Origin: Pleionea sp. CnH1-48
GTDB taxonomy: Bacteria; Pseudomonadota; Gammaproteobacteria; Enterobacterales; Kangiellaceae
Assembly: GCF_024124665.1 (NCBI RefSeq)
Contig: NZ_JAMXSB010000001.1
Coordinates: 310,001 to 374,000 of the forward strand
DNA length: 64,000 nt
Reading direction: 5' to 3'
The notes under the pieces are model-generated. The model saw only the letters and a list, made by a program, of their open reading frames with translations, was not told the origin of the DNA and did no database searches. Positions 25,759 through 35,340 of the stretch are shown here, piece after piece. A program made the translations under genes and the position numbers. Positions within the stretch are counted from its first letter, which is position 1. Each line of letters starts with the position of its first letter.

Positions 25759-26793
25759 ATGGCTTTTTTTCTGCAACTTTTGGGAGGCATAGTACTGTCT
25801 CTCCTTATCCTGGCTGCTTTAGCCTACTTTTATTTCAAACGAAAGTTCGGAAAATACCTCGATTTAGATGGTAATGTCGCGTCGGGGGAGCCACTTCATA
25901 TACATCTAAACGAAGAAATAGAACCTGACTGGCTCGATGAAAAATCCGTTAAAGCCGCGATAACAGAATTAGAAGGACTAGGGTTTCAGAAAGGCAAATC
26001 ATACAACATCCACGAAATGGAGGGCGTGGCTCTATTAGTTTTCTTCAAGGCCCCCCTAGCTCTGGTTCTCTACAAACATAACATCGTTGGACACTGGGTA
26101 GATATTGTTGTCGATGAAAAAGAAGGCAAAGAATACACCTTCTCAAATGCTGCAATGGGTAGCCAAATGGAAAATCGGCCAGAGTCAATAAAGCACTATT
26201 ATCCAGAAGCCTCCATATCAGACGTTTGTGCCGAAGCAGAAAAACTGCTATCAACCATTGGCAATGACTTTATTGATATCAATGAAGATAATTTCAGAGA
26301 GTATTTTGAAACAGCTTACAAGAAAGACATTAGCTTTAAAGTCAGAAAAGGGGGTGTTAGCTTTAAAGAGTTTGTAGCCACCTCTAATGAAGCGCCTTTT
26401 AATAGCTCTGATGAAACCGTTAAAGAAGCTTTTCTTGAATACAAAGAACAAGAGTTGGACCAATGGCACGAAGCCGCGCTAGAAGAATATCGAGAGTTAG
26501 AAAATATAGAAGAAGAAAAGTTTTATGACCTTGAACACAGTTTTCTTATTGTTCCCTTTAAAACCCATTCCCCAGCCTTTATTCAATACCTATTAGGCAG
26601 AGGCTTTGTTACAGAGCAACAAGAAAAGCAACTAATGAAAGCCGCCGAAAAAGTCTCTGATGTTAATAAACTATTTGAACGCATGAATGAAATGCTCTCT
26701 CCCGAGTTAAGAGCAACATTCGTTAAGGATATAGACTACCCGCTACCGATCAAGCTGTTTAAGATGAGTACTAAGATGTTGGATAGGTATTAG
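25759..26793 (+). CDS. Membrane-anchored protein of unknown function
   Basis: The 344-residue protein has one N-terminal membrane helix (FFLQLLGGIVLSLLILAALAYFYF, residues 3-27) followed by a large soluble, acidic domain that should face the cytoplasm given the basic KRKFGKY just after the helix. I recognise no motif. Glu/Asp-rich helical stretches (YKEQELDQWHEAALEEYRELENIEEEKFYDL) suggest coiled-coil or helical-bundle structure in the C-terminal third. AGAGGAA precedes the ATG. It is probably monocistronic, and the neighbouring orphan genes run in the opposite direction. Confidence 0.65.
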   Translation: MAFFLQLLGGIVLSLLILAALAYFYFKRKFGKYLDLDGNVASGEPLHIHLNEEIEPDWLDEKSVKAAITELEGLGFQKGKSYNIHEMEGVALLVFFKAPLALVLYKHNIVGHWVDIVVDEKEGKEYTFSNAAMGSQMENRPESIKHYYPEASISDVCAEAEKLLSTIGNDFIDINEDNFREYFETAYKKDISFKVRKGGVSFKEFVATSNEAPFNSSDETVKEAFLEYKEQELDQWHEAALEEYRELENIEEEKFYDLEHSFLIVPFKTHSPAFIQYLLGRGFVTEQQEKQLMKAAEKVSDVNKLFERMNEMLSPELRATFVKDIDYPLPIKLFKMSTKMLDRY

Positions 26794-26850
26794 TGCGATC
26801 TGCATATCCAATCGGAATGAGTTATGAGTAATCACGGAGGCGTTAATTCT

Positions 26851-26879
26851 GGCTAGCCCCACATTTGTAGGCGCTAGCC
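26851..26879. repeat. Short inverted repeat between convergent genes
   Basis: GGCTAGC (26851-26857) and GCTAGCC (26873-26879) flank a 15-base loop. No T-run follows on either strand, so it is a weak candidate for a terminator of either neighbour. Confidence 0.35.
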
Positions 26880-26936
26880 CATAATGAGCACTGTGCAAAA
26901 AAACCCAAGCTGGGAAATTGATATTCACCATTCCAG

Positions 26937-27272
26937 TCACAAAACCAGAACAAGTTTACATGCAATGCAGAAAGTAAATAATATGATAGATAGGAAAATA
27001 TTCATATATTCCACCTTCAGTATCTTCGAACTGCTTTTCTTGCTTTTTATAAAGCTGACTACAACCATCGGAGTAGAAATCAACCATCCAACTAAAGCAA
27101 AAACAAACAACCCTTCAACAACTACTCCACCAAACACCCGAATAACTTTTCCAGAATAATCGACCAACAACTGCTCTCCATTAAAAAACAAGCCGAACAC
27201 TACCATGATAGAGAAAACAGAAACAGCCACGGATAGATGAAAGAATGCCTTCATTAATAAGTTGTTATTCAT
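26937..27272 (-). CDS. Small four-helix membrane protein
   Basis: The 111-residue protein consists mainly of hydrophobic segments (about residues 8-28, 44-66 and 88-110, with a partial helix between), separated by a basic loop SFIKSKKSSSKILK. No family is recognised. ATG at 27272 follows an AGAGAAG about eight bases upstream and is preferred to the GTG one codon earlier. The gene starts about 12 bases after the preceding orphan gene stops, so they are likely co-transcribed. Base composition is clearly more AT-rich than the flanking metabolic genes. Confidence 0.55.
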   Translation of the reverse strand: MNNNLLMKAFFHLSVAVSVFSIMVVFGLFFNGEQLLVDYSGKVIRVFGGVVVEGLFVFALVGWLISTPMVVVSFIKSKKSSSKILKVEYMNIFLSIILFTFCIACKLVLVL

Positions 27273-27284
27273 CACAAAGCTTCT

Positions 27285-27752
27285 CTAACTACCTTTTATT
27301 CGTTGAAAATCATCATCTTCAATAGCTGCCTTTATTTCTTCCATACTCACTACTTTTAAACACTCCCTTAGATGTTTGGATATTAACGAAATATCTTCTA
27401 CCAATAGCTCTGGATCTGTAGACAAGGAACAATTCACCTTATTTCCTGATAGTGAATTAATTACATCAATGATAGGTCTGCTTTTCTTTAGTAAACAAAA
27501 CTCAGTTCTCTTAGAGTAGTCATTAACCCCGATAATAAACTCAACTCTTCGTTCTCTTGAAGATAGATTTACAAGTAAAATGATATCATCTATAACTATC
27601 ATTCCCCCCCATGCGATCCCTAATACACCTAACTCTTCTTCATACCTAAATCCTTCTGTGAGCATCTCTTCTTTTAGGAAATAGAACTGTTTTACTAAAT
27701 GCTGTCTAATGCCTTCATACTCTAAGTAGTTGTTAAAGTAAACTTCATGCAT
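27285..27752 (-). CDS. Orphan cytoplasmic protein
   Basis: The 155-residue protein has no motif I can name. Predicted strands alternate with helices (GVLGIAWGGMIVIDDIILLVNLS, RRVEFIIGVNDYSK), followed by a mostly helical C-terminus (VEDISLISKHLRECLKVVSMEEIKAAIEDDDFQRI). There is no signal peptide. It belongs to a run of four to five small genes on the minus strand that I cannot assign, with low-GC composition. A small immunity or accessory protein would fit the size and setting, but nothing demonstrates it. Confidence 0.5.
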   Translation of the reverse strand: MHEVYFNNYLEYEGIRQHLVKQFYFLKEEMLTEGFRYEEELGVLGIAWGGMIVIDDIILLVNLSSRERRVEFIIGVNDYSKRTEFCLLKKSRPIIDVINSLSGNKVNCSLSTDPELLVEDISLISKHLRECLKVVSMEEIKAAIEDDDFQRIKGS

Positions 27753-27843
27753 AAAAATCTTTACCTTAGAACAATAACCCGAAAAATCTCTTAAATAATT
27801 CTGTTTGGACTAAAAAATACGAAGAAATCAATTTTCAAGGAAG

Positions 27844-28287
27844 TCATGAGGATCCACATTGCTCAAATATCTCTTCAATTCTTTTTCTGGCCTCAAATCC
27901 CCAGAGGGATTGTTCAGCATGCTCTTGATACAACATCATCATAGGGGTTTGATAGACTTTACCTATACCATGAAACACCTTATTGATATCTTCCATATCG
28001 CTTGCGTTTAATACATCATAGATAAATATTGGATATCCGATGTCACAGCCACACTGGATTATTCTATCAAGAAGCTCTAAATCGTCTCTTGAATATATAG
28101 CAACTCCAATGACTAAATACTTCTTATGCTCCAATACTACTTTTTCATCAAACAACTCAAACTTACTAGCATTCTTAACTAAGCTAGATAGTTCGTCTCT
28201 GGTCATTTTCCGTGCAAATATTGAACTACAGGTCTCATTTCGACCTTTCGTAAATTTTTGAAATGGCATAGTATTTCCGCTAAACAT
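27844..28287 (-). CDS. Orphan protein with thioredoxin-like fold
   Basis: The 147-residue product reads like a thioredoxin fold: strand KKYLVIGVAIYS, helix DDLELLDRIIQ, strand YPIFIYDVLN, helix DMEDINKVFHGIG, then VYQTPMMMLYQEHAEQSLWGF, where TP could be the cis-proline and GF the usual strand end, and a last helix RKRIEEIFEQC. The CxC pair (CGCD) near residue 81 is not at the normal active-site position, so disulfide chemistry is doubtful. The first about 25 residues are basic and poorly conserved in appearance, and a second ATG lies at codon 7. The fold assignment is my reading of the sequence, not a search result. Confidence 0.5.
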   Translation of the reverse strand: MFSGNTMPFQKFTKGRNETCSSIFARKMTRDELSSLVKNASKFELFDEKVVLEHKKYLVIGVAIYSRDDLELLDRIIQCGCDIGYPIFIYDVLNASDMEDINKVFHGIGKVYQTPMMMLYQEHAEQSLWGFEARKRIEEIFEQCGSS

Positions 28288-28294
28288 CGATTTT

Positions 28295-28516
28295 CTATCG
28301 AAGCATCATTCGACATTCTTTAATTGATAAGTCCGAAATGTCAATGACAACTAAGACATTTCCTCCTCGCATGTCAGAGTTAGTCCATACCCTGTAATAT
28401 CCAAATGTTTCAGAAATATGAGCGGGTTCCCTGAACTCCGAACCCTTCTTTAAGCAAACGCTTCTGGCAATACTCAACGCTCGCGAACAAGATTTGATTT
28501 TATCAGATTTACTCAA
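28295..28516 (-). CDS. Small orphan protein with a TTG start
   Basis: The 73-residue frame starts with TTG at 28516, two bases after the stop codon of the preceding secreted-protein gene. An in-frame stop just upstream excludes any longer start, and the next ATG would remove two thirds of it. The product has a basic N-terminus (MSKSDKIKSCSRALS) and a C-terminal strand-rich end (GYYRVWTNSDMRGGNVLVVIDISDLSIKECRMML). No family is recognised. The tight spacing between flanking genes suggests it is real and translated by re-initiation. Confidence 0.45.
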   Translation of the reverse strand: MSKSDKIKSCSRALSIARSVCLKKGSEFREPAHISETFGYYRVWTNSDMRGGNVLVVIDISDLSIKECRMMLR

Positions 28517-28518
28517 TG

Positions 28519-29685
28519 CTATTCAGTAGAAGCTGAGCCACTTCTAACAGGCTTACATCCATCAGGAAAGTTCTGGGAGTATTTATTTGGCAAGCTCCGA
28601 AACTTTTCTGGACGAGGGGCAATAGCCAAAACAAATGGAAATGACTCTCTATCAGGTTCTTTGCAATCGCGCATGTTAACGCCAATCATCCCGGCAATAC
28701 TGAAATTCTCCTGATTAGAATTGTAGTCAACATCCGAGATATAGGTGCTACCCGTCACATTAGTTCTTCTCCCAAAACTGAGAGAAACCAATACTTCTTT
28801 ATCAAAGTTAATTCGCTTTAATAAACGCCCCAGCTCTTCCTTGGTGAGAGCCTTAGAAATCCAAGACTCTAGTATCTTTTCTTTTGAATCGAAGATAAAA
28901 GCTCCACTTTCAGTAGGACCATTATATCCATCATGAACTTGAGTATATGTTGCATTAGGATCGGGCTCGTATCGATAGAGAAACTCACACTCTTTCACAT
29001 ATTCGTCAGGCATTACAATTTTAGAAGCAATTTTGCTTGTCTTGGAAAGTAACTCGATCATCTTGTCACCATCTTCGGTGCCAGCGGTGGTAGCTCCAGA
29101 GTTTTTTTGCCTTAATTGCTCTAGCTCTAGGTGAGCTTTGTAGTAAGCATCGTTGTTAATTAACTTTGAGAACTTCAATAACTTATTGACTCTACTAGCT
29201 TTCTGGCATGTAAACATCTGCTTATATTTATCTTCGCTCACCCCTTGCTTATAGGCCCAGCCAGGATTATATTCTTTGTCAAACTTAACACTCCATCTTT
29301 TCAACAACTCTGTGAGCCGACTCAGCTGAGCCCTATCACGGAATATTTCAATATCTCCAGAGCCGCCATAGTAGTAATAAAGTTGACCATACAACTCTGA
29401 TAATTTTTTGCTTTCTTCATCAGAGCTGCCTTCTAGTACTTGCATATCAGTCATGGCTCTTACTTGCCCAGCAGTCAGTAAAAAAGCACTGTGTAACTTC
29501 CTATTATTTGAATAACAAGATGTTGCCCCTTTCCATAATTGATAGGCATTTAGAGAAGACGCTTTAGATAAAGACTCAGAGCATACCTCTGATGCTTTTT
29601 CATCAGCATTAGTAAATGAAGACGCAATAATAAGAGCGCAAATTAATAGGACATTAAATCCGAAAGGAATAGTACTAAGTCTCAT
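28519..29685 (-). CDS. Secreted protein of unknown function downstream of PPK2
   Basis: The 388-residue protein has a signal peptide (about residues 1-27, LLICALIIASSFTNA). The mature N-terminal half is helical (LQLRQKNSGATTAG-type linker near 200), and the C-terminal half from about 245 is strand-rich with FIFDSKEKILESWISKALTKEELGRLLKRINFDKEVLVSLSFGRR, a layout reminiscent of PrcB-like periplasmic domains. Three or four cysteines suggest disulfides. The start codon overlaps the PPK2 stop by one base (TGATG), so it is coupled to polyphosphate kinase, which is an unusual partnership. Confidence 0.6.
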   Translation of the reverse strand: MRLSTIPFGFNVLLICALIIASSFTNADEKASEVCSESLSKASSLNAYQLWKGATSCYSNNRKLHSAFLLTAGQVRAMTDMQVLEGSSDEESKKLSELYGQLYYYYGGSGDIEIFRDRAQLSRLTELLKRWSVKFDKEYNPGWAYKQGVSEDKYKQMFTCQKASRVNKLLKFSKLINNDAYYKAHLELEQLRQKNSGATTAGTEDGDKMIELLSKTSKIASKIVMPDEYVKECEFLYRYEPDPNATYTQVHDGYNGPTESGAFIFDSKEKILESWISKALTKEELGRLLKRINFDKEVLVSLSFGRRTNVTGSTYISDVDYNSNQENFSIAGMIGVNMRDCKEPDRESFPFVLAIAPRPEKFRSLPNKYSQNFPDGCKPVRSGSASTE

Positions 29686-30485
29686 CAGTATATCTCCGGC
29701 ACAAAGTGTTGGTGTTGCATGGGTGGCCGAACATAATCATGATCAATAACGCGCTTGGGCAACTCAATTGGATCAGGCGTTAGATCTTCATAAGGAATTT
29801 GACTTAACAAATGGCTAATACAATTTAAGCGAGCTCTTTTCTTTACATCGGAGTTCACCACAAACCAGGGCGAATCTTCCGTATCCGTGTGAGCAAACAT
29901 TTCATCCTTTGCTTTGGAATATTCTGTCCAGCGAGCCCGTGATTCTAAATCCATTGGGCTGAGTTTCCAACGTTTATGAGGTTCTTTAATTCGACTTTGA
30001 AAGCGTCGTTCTTGCTCTTCATCAGATACAGAAAACCAATATTTAATGAGTATAATGCCTGACCGAATCAACATACGCTCAAAGTCAGGACAAGTCTGCA
30101 AAAACTCACGGTGCTCTTCTTCATTACAAAAGCCCATGACTTTTTCCACTCCCGCTCGGTTATACCAGGAACGATCGAACAACATCATTTCTCCAGCGGC
30201 AGGTAGATGTTGCACATAACGTTGAAAATACCATTGAGTTTTCTCTCTTTCGGTGGGAGCAGGCAATGCAACCACATGACACACACGAGGGCTTAAGTGC
30301 TGTGTAATGCGTTTAATGACACCTCCTTTTCCTGCGGCATCTCGTCCTTCAAAAATAACGGCGACCTTTAATCCTTTGGCCCGAATCCACTCCTGCATCT
30401 TTACCAACTCTAACTGCAACTCAAATAAGCGCTTTTCGTACTCCTTATTTGAGAGCTTTTTCTTTTTACCCTTTTCATTAGTCAT
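29685..30485 (-). CDS. ppk2: Polyphosphate kinase 2
   Basis: The 266-residue protein is a single-domain PPK2. It has Walker A FEGRDAAGKGGVIKRI (residues 45-60), the TEREKTQWYFQRY segment, Walker B LFDRSWYNRAGVEKVMGFC (102-120) and the lid region QSRIKEPHKRWKLSPMDLESRARW. PPK2 enzymes transfer phosphate between polyphosphate and nucleoside diphosphates or monophosphates in the cytoplasm. The length and one-domain form suggest class I (NDP-phosphorylating), though class needs alignment. The basic, lysine-rich N-terminus is common in the family. A gene for a secreted protein overlaps its stop codon. Confidence 0.93.
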   Translation of the reverse strand: MTNEKGKKKKLSNKEYEKRLFELQLELVKMQEWIRAKGLKVAVIFEGRDAAGKGGVIKRITQHLSPRVCHVVALPAPTEREKTQWYFQRYVQHLPAAGEMMLFDRSWYNRAGVEKVMGFCNEEEHREFLQTCPDFERMLIRSGIILIKYWFSVSDEEQERRFQSRIKEPHKRWKLSPMDLESRARWTEYSKAKDEMFAHTDTEDSPWFVVNSDVKKRARLNCISHLLSQIPYEDLTPDPIELPKRVIDHDYVRPPMQHQHFVPEIY

Positions 30486-30592
30486 TTGAAAGTCCTTGAT
30501 ATTAGAAAGCTATATGATTACTTATAATTAAACCTATGATTACTATATTGTCTTAACAAAAAAAATGATATCGATTGTTCCAGGCAAAAAAA

Positions 30593-30614
30593 AGCCCGGT
30601 TAACTAACCGGGCT
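30593..30614 (-). terminator. Terminator of the fadI-fadJ operon
   Basis: AGCCCGGTTA (30593-30602) and TAACCGGGCT (30605-30614) form a perfect stem; on the minus strand TTTTTTTT follows. It begins 12 bases past the fadJ stop codon. Confidence 0.9.
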
Positions 30615-30626
30615 CTTATTAACATC

Positions 30627-32798
30627 TTAGTAGAATGTTTTCTCTTGTTCGGCATATTCAACCAGCAAAGGAGCTGGCTCAAATCGGTCGCCGTGTTTCT
30701 CGGCGTAGAGTCGTAGTTGCTCAACGATTTCTTTCGCGCCACGCTTATCAATGTAACGGAAAGGTCCGCCCAAAAACGGTGGGAATCCGATACCAAAGAT
30801 AGAACCGATGTCACCATCACGAGGGCTGCGAATGATATCATCTTCTAAACAACGAACCGCTTCGTTAACCATCATCAGCAAACAGCGATCAACGATTTCA
30901 TGTTCGCTCATCATGTTATTTGGTGTGATATCAAGCAGTTTGTAGATGCTTTCATCAACAGGCTTTTCACCTTTCTTACCATCATAACGGTAGAAGCCAC
31001 GGCCATTTTTGCGGCCTTTACGGTCGTCATCTTTCAGACGAGAGAACATTGCAGGAGGCTGCATGCGAGAACCGAAAGCTTCTTCCAGAATAGGAGAAAC
31101 TTTAGTTGCCACATCGATGCCCACTTCATCAAGCAAAGTCATAGGACCAACAGGGAATCCAGCATCAACCAACGCTTTATCAATGCGATCAAAAGGTACG
31201 CCAGCAGCAACCAGCTGACCCGCTTCATTCATGTAAGGAGCCAAAATTCGGTTAACATAGAAGCCAGCGCCATCGTTAACAACGATAACAGTCTTGCCCT
31301 GTTTCTTACCAAACTCTACCGAACTTGCGATGACTTCGTCAGAAGTTTTATCGGTTTTGATAATTTCTAACAATGGCATTTTTTCTACTGGAGAAAAGTA
31401 ATGCAAACCGATCACTTGCTCAGGACGAGAGCTCGCTTCAGCGATCTTATGAATCGGAATAGACGAAGTGTTAGTAGCGAAGATGGTTTTCTCAGAACAA
31501 TTCTCTTCAACTTCTTTTACCATTTTGTGTTTAAGATCGAGATCTTCAAACACCGCTTCGATAACAACGTCAGCGTTTTTAAAGCCAGTGTAATCAGTGC
31601 TGCCCGTGACACGAGACTGAACTTTCATAGCTTGAATGGCATCATACTGTTTACGCTTCATCTTCTTCTTGATGAGCTTCCAGCTGTAGCCCAACGCACT
31701 GTTCACGCCTTCTTCGCTAATGTCTTTGACTCGAACCTGCTTACCCGCATTATCAGCCGTCACATAAGCAATACCGGCTCCCATCAAGCCGCCACCAAGA
31801 ACACCTACGCGATTGAATTCGCGAATTTCGACGTCGCTATCAACGCCCGTGTCTTTTTTCATGTCGGTAACAGCAAAGAAAATGTTCATCAACTGTTGTG
31901 CTTCAGCAGAAACCGCTAAGTCACCAAAGTAACGCGCTTCAACTTCAAGACCTTTTTTAAAGCCGTGCTCGATGCCCATTTCGATACATTCAATGATGCG
32001 CTCGGGTGCAGGGTAATTACCATGAGTTTTCGCAAGCAGCTTTTTGCGCGCTTGGTCAAACAAAACTTTACGACCAAAGCTGTTGCTCTCTAATGCCATC
32101 TTTTGTGCACCAGAAGAAGAGAAAGCTTTGCCCCACTCAACAGTAGGTTTATCTGAAGACTTAGCCCAACGACCCGCTTTAGCCATCTTAAGCACACGTT
32201 TTTCAGCCGCTAACATCAGATTAGAAACAGGAACGACTTCGTGAACCAATCCTGCTTTTTTCGCGCGACGCGCATTTAACTGCTTGCCCGTAAGCATTAG
32301 GTCTAACGATGTTGCCAAACCAACCAAACGCGGCATACGCTGAGTACCACCACTACCAGGCAACACGCCCAGTTGAACTTCTGGCAAACCTAACTTGGTT
32401 TTAGAAGAGTCGGTACATACTCGCTGATGACATGCCATGGCTAATTCTAAACCGCCACCCAGACACGCACCGTTAATAGCAGCAACCACTGGCGTTTTTA
32501 AATCTTCCAGTCGATTGAAAATATCTTGGCCTGCTTTTGACAAATCTGCAGCTTCTTGTGCAGTTTGCGTATTGCTAAGCATGGTAATGTCAGCACCAGC
32601 CACAAAGCTGTCGTCTTTACCACTGAAGATGATTAAACCTTTAACGTCTTTATTGGCTTCGATTTCGTCCAACAAAGCGCTAATTTCGCCAACAAACTCG
32701 GCCTTTAATGTATTTTGGGCTTCACCAGGAACATCCATCTTGATGTAGCCAATTCCGTTGTCCTTCAGTTCAAACTGAAACGCACCTGTATTACTCAT
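30627..32798 (-). CDS. fadJ: Fatty acid oxidation complex alpha subunit FadJ
   Basis: The 723-residue protein combines an enoyl-CoA hydratase/isomerase domain (residues 1-190; GAD in DSFVAGADITML, GACLGGGLELAMACH, LGLPEVQLGVLPGSGGTQRMPRLVG) with 3-hydroxyacyl-CoA dehydrogenase (NAD site VGVLGGGLMGAGIAYV near 320; HYFSPVEKMPLLEII; C-terminal domain with AGFPVGPMTLLDEVGID). It hydrates enoyl-CoA and oxidises 3-hydroxyacyl-CoA in beta-oxidation. It overlaps the fadI stop by one base (TAATG), as in the FadIJ operon rather than FadBA order, and is followed by a strong terminator. Confidence 0.95.
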   Translation of the reverse strand: MSNTGAFQFELKDNGIGYIKMDVPGEAQNTLKAEFVGEISALLDEIEANKDVKGLIIFSGKDDSFVAGADITMLSNTQTAQEAADLSKAGQDIFNRLEDLKTPVVAAINGACLGGGLELAMACHQRVCTDSSKTKLGLPEVQLGVLPGSGGTQRMPRLVGLATSLDLMLTGKQLNARRAKKAGLVHEVVPVSNLMLAAEKRVLKMAKAGRWAKSSDKPTVEWGKAFSSSGAQKMALESNSFGRKVLFDQARKKLLAKTHGNYPAPERIIECIEMGIEHGFKKGLEVEARYFGDLAVSAEAQQLMNIFFAVTDMKKDTGVDSDVEIREFNRVGVLGGGLMGAGIAYVTADNAGKQVRVKDISEEGVNSALGYSWKLIKKKMKRKQYDAIQAMKVQSRVTGSTDYTGFKNADVVIEAVFEDLDLKHKMVKEVEENCSEKTIFATNTSSIPIHKIAEASSRPEQVIGLHYFSPVEKMPLLEIIKTDKTSDEVIASSVEFGKKQGKTVIVVNDGAGFYVNRILAPYMNEAGQLVAAGVPFDRIDKALVDAGFPVGPMTLLDEVGIDVATKVSPILEEAFGSRMQPPAMFSRLKDDDRKGRKNGRGFYRYDGKKGEKPVDESIYKLLDITPNNMMSEHEIVDRCLLMMVNEAVRCLEDDIIRSPRDGDIGSIFGIGFPPFLGGPFRYIDKRGAKEIVEQLRLYAEKHGDRFEPAPLLVEYAEQEKTFY

Positions 32799-34084
32799 TA
32801 TTCAGTCTCCAGGATCATTGCTGCACCCAAACCACCAGCGGCACAAGCCGTGGTCAAACCAACACCGCCACCACGACGTTTTAACTCACGCAATGTCTGC
32901 GTGATCATTCGTGCGCCTGTTGCTGCAAACGGATGGCCAAAAGCAAGGCTGCCACCCAACACATTAAATTTCGTCATATCGATTTCACCGATAGCTTCAC
33001 TTCGACCCAAACGCTCTTCGGCAAACTTCTTAGAAGCAAAAGCTTTCATATTAGTAAGCGCCTGCGCAGCAAAGGCTTCGTGCATATCAACCAAATCCAG
33101 ATCAGATAACTTCATACCCGCTTTGTCTAACGCCATAGGAGTCGCATAAGAAGGACCAATCAAGTTATCTACTTTGGCGTCTGTCGCAGAGAAAGCGTAA
33201 CTTTTGATATAGCCAAGCACTTCCATGCCCAACTCTTTGGCTCGCGATTCGCTCATCATCAGAAGTGCAGCAGCGCCATCTGTCAAAGGAGTACTGTTAG
33301 CCGCCGTCAAAGTACCATGCTTACGGTCAAACGCAGGACGTAACTTGGCGTAGCCTTCTAGCTTAGAATCAAAACGCACAGAGTTATCGATTTTCATGGC
33401 TTTTTTGTAGGGAGGAACATAAGCCGTCATGACTTCATCATCCAGCTTGCCGCTGTTCCAGGCTTCTGCCGCCAAGCTGTGTGAGCGATGAGCCAGCTCA
33501 TCCTGCTCTTCACGGCTAATACCATGGTCGCGAGCCATCTGCTCAGCGCTTTGTCCCATGGTTAATCCTGTTGAGTAATCTTTCACCGAAGGCGGTACAG
33601 GTGCTAAATGCTTAGGACGAATCTTAGAAAGCAGCTGTAAACGCTGGCCAACGGTCTTGGCTTTGCTTAAATCCAGCAAAATCTGCATCATGCTCTTAGT
33701 AACACCGATCGGCACAACCGACGAAGAGTCAGCACCACCAGCAATGCCCACGCTTACAGCGCCAGCCTGGATTGACTCAGCCATACTGGCTGCCGACTGG
33801 AAGCTAGTCGCACAGGCACGAGAAACACTGTAGGCATCCGTATTGATGCTCATCTCGGTACCCAAAACAATTTCACGAGCGATATTTGGTGCTTCTGGCA
33901 AGGTCAGTACCTGACCAAATACCACACGCTCAATCAACTCAGGAGCGATTTCGGTACGGGCTAGTAATTCATTAACCACCAATTTACCCAAATCTATCGC
34001 GCTCAAACCGCGATAGTGTGTTAACTGGCGAGCGAAAGGGGTTCGTAACCCACTAACAATGGCAACTCTTTCCTGATTGGACAT
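32798..34084 (-). CDS. fadI: 3-ketoacyl-CoA thiolase FadI
   Basis: The 428-residue thiolase has the active-site cysteine in [15 protein letters not shown] (about residue 91), the histidine in [17 protein letters not shown] (about 386) and the second cysteine in [17 protein letters not shown] (about 415). It cleaves 3-ketoacyl-CoA with CoA to acetyl-CoA and a shortened acyl-CoA. Internal segments ([26 protein letters not shown]) are those of FadI rather than FadA or acetoacetyl-CoA thiolase. It is first in the fadIJ operon; the divergent Bat operon starts about 250 bases away. No FadR-like palindrome was found by eye upstream. Confidence 0.95.
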   Translation of the reverse strand: MSNQERVAIVSGLRTPFARQLTHYRGLSAIDLGKLVVNELLARTEIAPELIERVVFGQVLTLPEAPNIAREIVLGTEMSINTDAYSVSRACATSFQSAASMAESIQAGAVSVGIAGGADSSSVVPIGVTKSMMQILLDLSKAKTVGQRLQLLSKIRPKHLAPVPPSVKDYSTGLTMGQSAEQMARDHGISREEQDELAHRSHSLAAEAWNSGKLDDEVMTAYVPPYKKAMKIDNSVRFDSKLEGYAKLRPAFDRKHGTLTAANSTPLTDGAAALLMMSESRAKELGMEVLGYIKSYAFSATDAKVDNLIGPSYATPMALDKAGMKLSDLDLVDMHEAFAAQALTNMKAFASKKFAEERLGRSEAIGEIDMTKFNVLGGSLAFGHPFAATGARMITQTLRELKRRGGGVGLTTACAAGGLGAAMILETE

Positions 34085-34335
34085 ATCGTGCTTCTCGACT
34101 TGAATAACATAGACATTCTAAAGATAGCCTAGGACTCTAAACTATTTCCATTTCAATTTCAAACAAGCGTTTTAAATATTTGTTTTGATCTATCCTTAAA
34201 TGCGTAGAAAAAATAGGCAAGTTGCAATTTGTTGCAATCTTCTGCGCTAAGTCACTGAAAAAGGCTGGAAATCTTGTCATTAATTAGTTACAACTGGCAC
34301 ATTTTCCGAAAACAGATGCGACGTTGAGTAAATTT

Positions 34336-35301
34336 ATGGATGTAAGATCTTCAATTCAAAACCTGCGGTCTTTCCTTGAGCAAAGAATCATTGGTCAGCA
34401 CGAGCTGATCGAGAAAATCCTGATTGCTCTACTGGCCGACGGTCATTTATTAGTCGAAGGCGCGCCAGGATTGGCCAAAACCCGTGCCATCAAAGAGCTG
34501 GCGCAAGGTGTTGAAGGCGATTTTCACCGTATCCAGTTTACTCCCGATCTGTTACCAGCGGATTTAACGGGTACCGATATTTTCCGTCCTCAGACGGGGA
34601 CTTTCGAGTTTCAGCAAGGCCCGATATTCCATAACTTGATCCTTGCGGATGAAATCAACCGAGCTCCAGCCAAAGTGCAATCAGCCCTGCTCGAAGCCAT
34701 GGCAGAACGACAAATCACCGTAGGCGGCCACAGCTACCCTCTTGCTCCCTTATTTATGGTTATGGCAACCCAGAACCCTATCGAGCAAGAAGGAACCTAT
34801 CCGCTGCCAGAAGCCCAGCTTGACCGCTTCTTAATGCATGTATTGGTAGACTACCCTGACGCAGCGGCTGAGAGCGAAATACTACGCCTGACACGACAAG
34901 AAGCACACCAGAAAACAACTGAATCAAAGCCAGCATCAGAGTTGACTCAAGAAGCGTTGTTTAAAGCCAGAGACGAAATTCTCGATCTGCACATGGTAGA
35001 AGAAGTCGAGCAATACATCGTTCAGTTGGTCATGGCAACTCGAGACCCCAAACCTTACGACAAACAACTGGCCCGCTGGATTGACTATGGTGCCAGCCCT
35101 CGCGCCACTATCTCGCTGGATCGTTGTGCTCGTGCCCACGCCTGGTTACAGGGCAAAGACTTTGTCACTCCCGAAAACGTACAGCAAGTAGCTTATGATG
35201 TGTTACGTCATCGTATCTTATTGACCTATGAAGCCGAGGCCGAAGGCATTTCGCCGGATGAAGTCATCAAAAAGCTGTTAGAAATTGTTCCTGTTGTTTA
35301 G
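34336..35301 (+). CDS. MoxR-family ATPase of the Bat operon
   Basis: The 321-residue AAA+ protein has Walker A GAPGLAKTRAIKE, the IQFTPDLLPADLTGTDIF segment, Walker B ILADEINRAPAKVQSALLEAMAERQITVGG, sensor 1 MVMATQNPIEQEGTYPLPEAQLDRFLMHV, and a C-terminal arginine-bearing helix SPRATISLDRCARAHA. It heads a six-gene operon with DUF58, DUF4381 and von Willebrand proteins, the Bat-type arrangement. A TTG four codons upstream gives a longer frame; ATG at 34336 was chosen, with GAG as a weak ribosome-binding site. Confidence 0.9.
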   Translation: MDVRSSIQNLRSFLEQRIIGQHELIEKILIALLADGHLLVEGAPGLAKTRAIKELAQGVEGDFHRIQFTPDLLPADLTGTDIFRPQTGTFEFQQGPIFHNLILADEINRAPAKVQSALLEAMAERQITVGGHSYPLAPLFMVMATQNPIEQEGTYPLPEAQLDRFLMHVLVDYPDAAAESEILRLTRQEAHQKTTESKPASELTQEALFKARDEILDLHMVEEVEQYIVQLVMATRDPKPYDKQLARWIDYGASPRATISLDRCARAHAWLQGKDFVTPENVQQVAYDVLRHRILLTYEAEAEGISPDEVIKKLLEIVPVV

Positions 35302-35340
35302 TCAGGAACTCATCGCTAAGGACTTGGGTCATAAGTTGTT

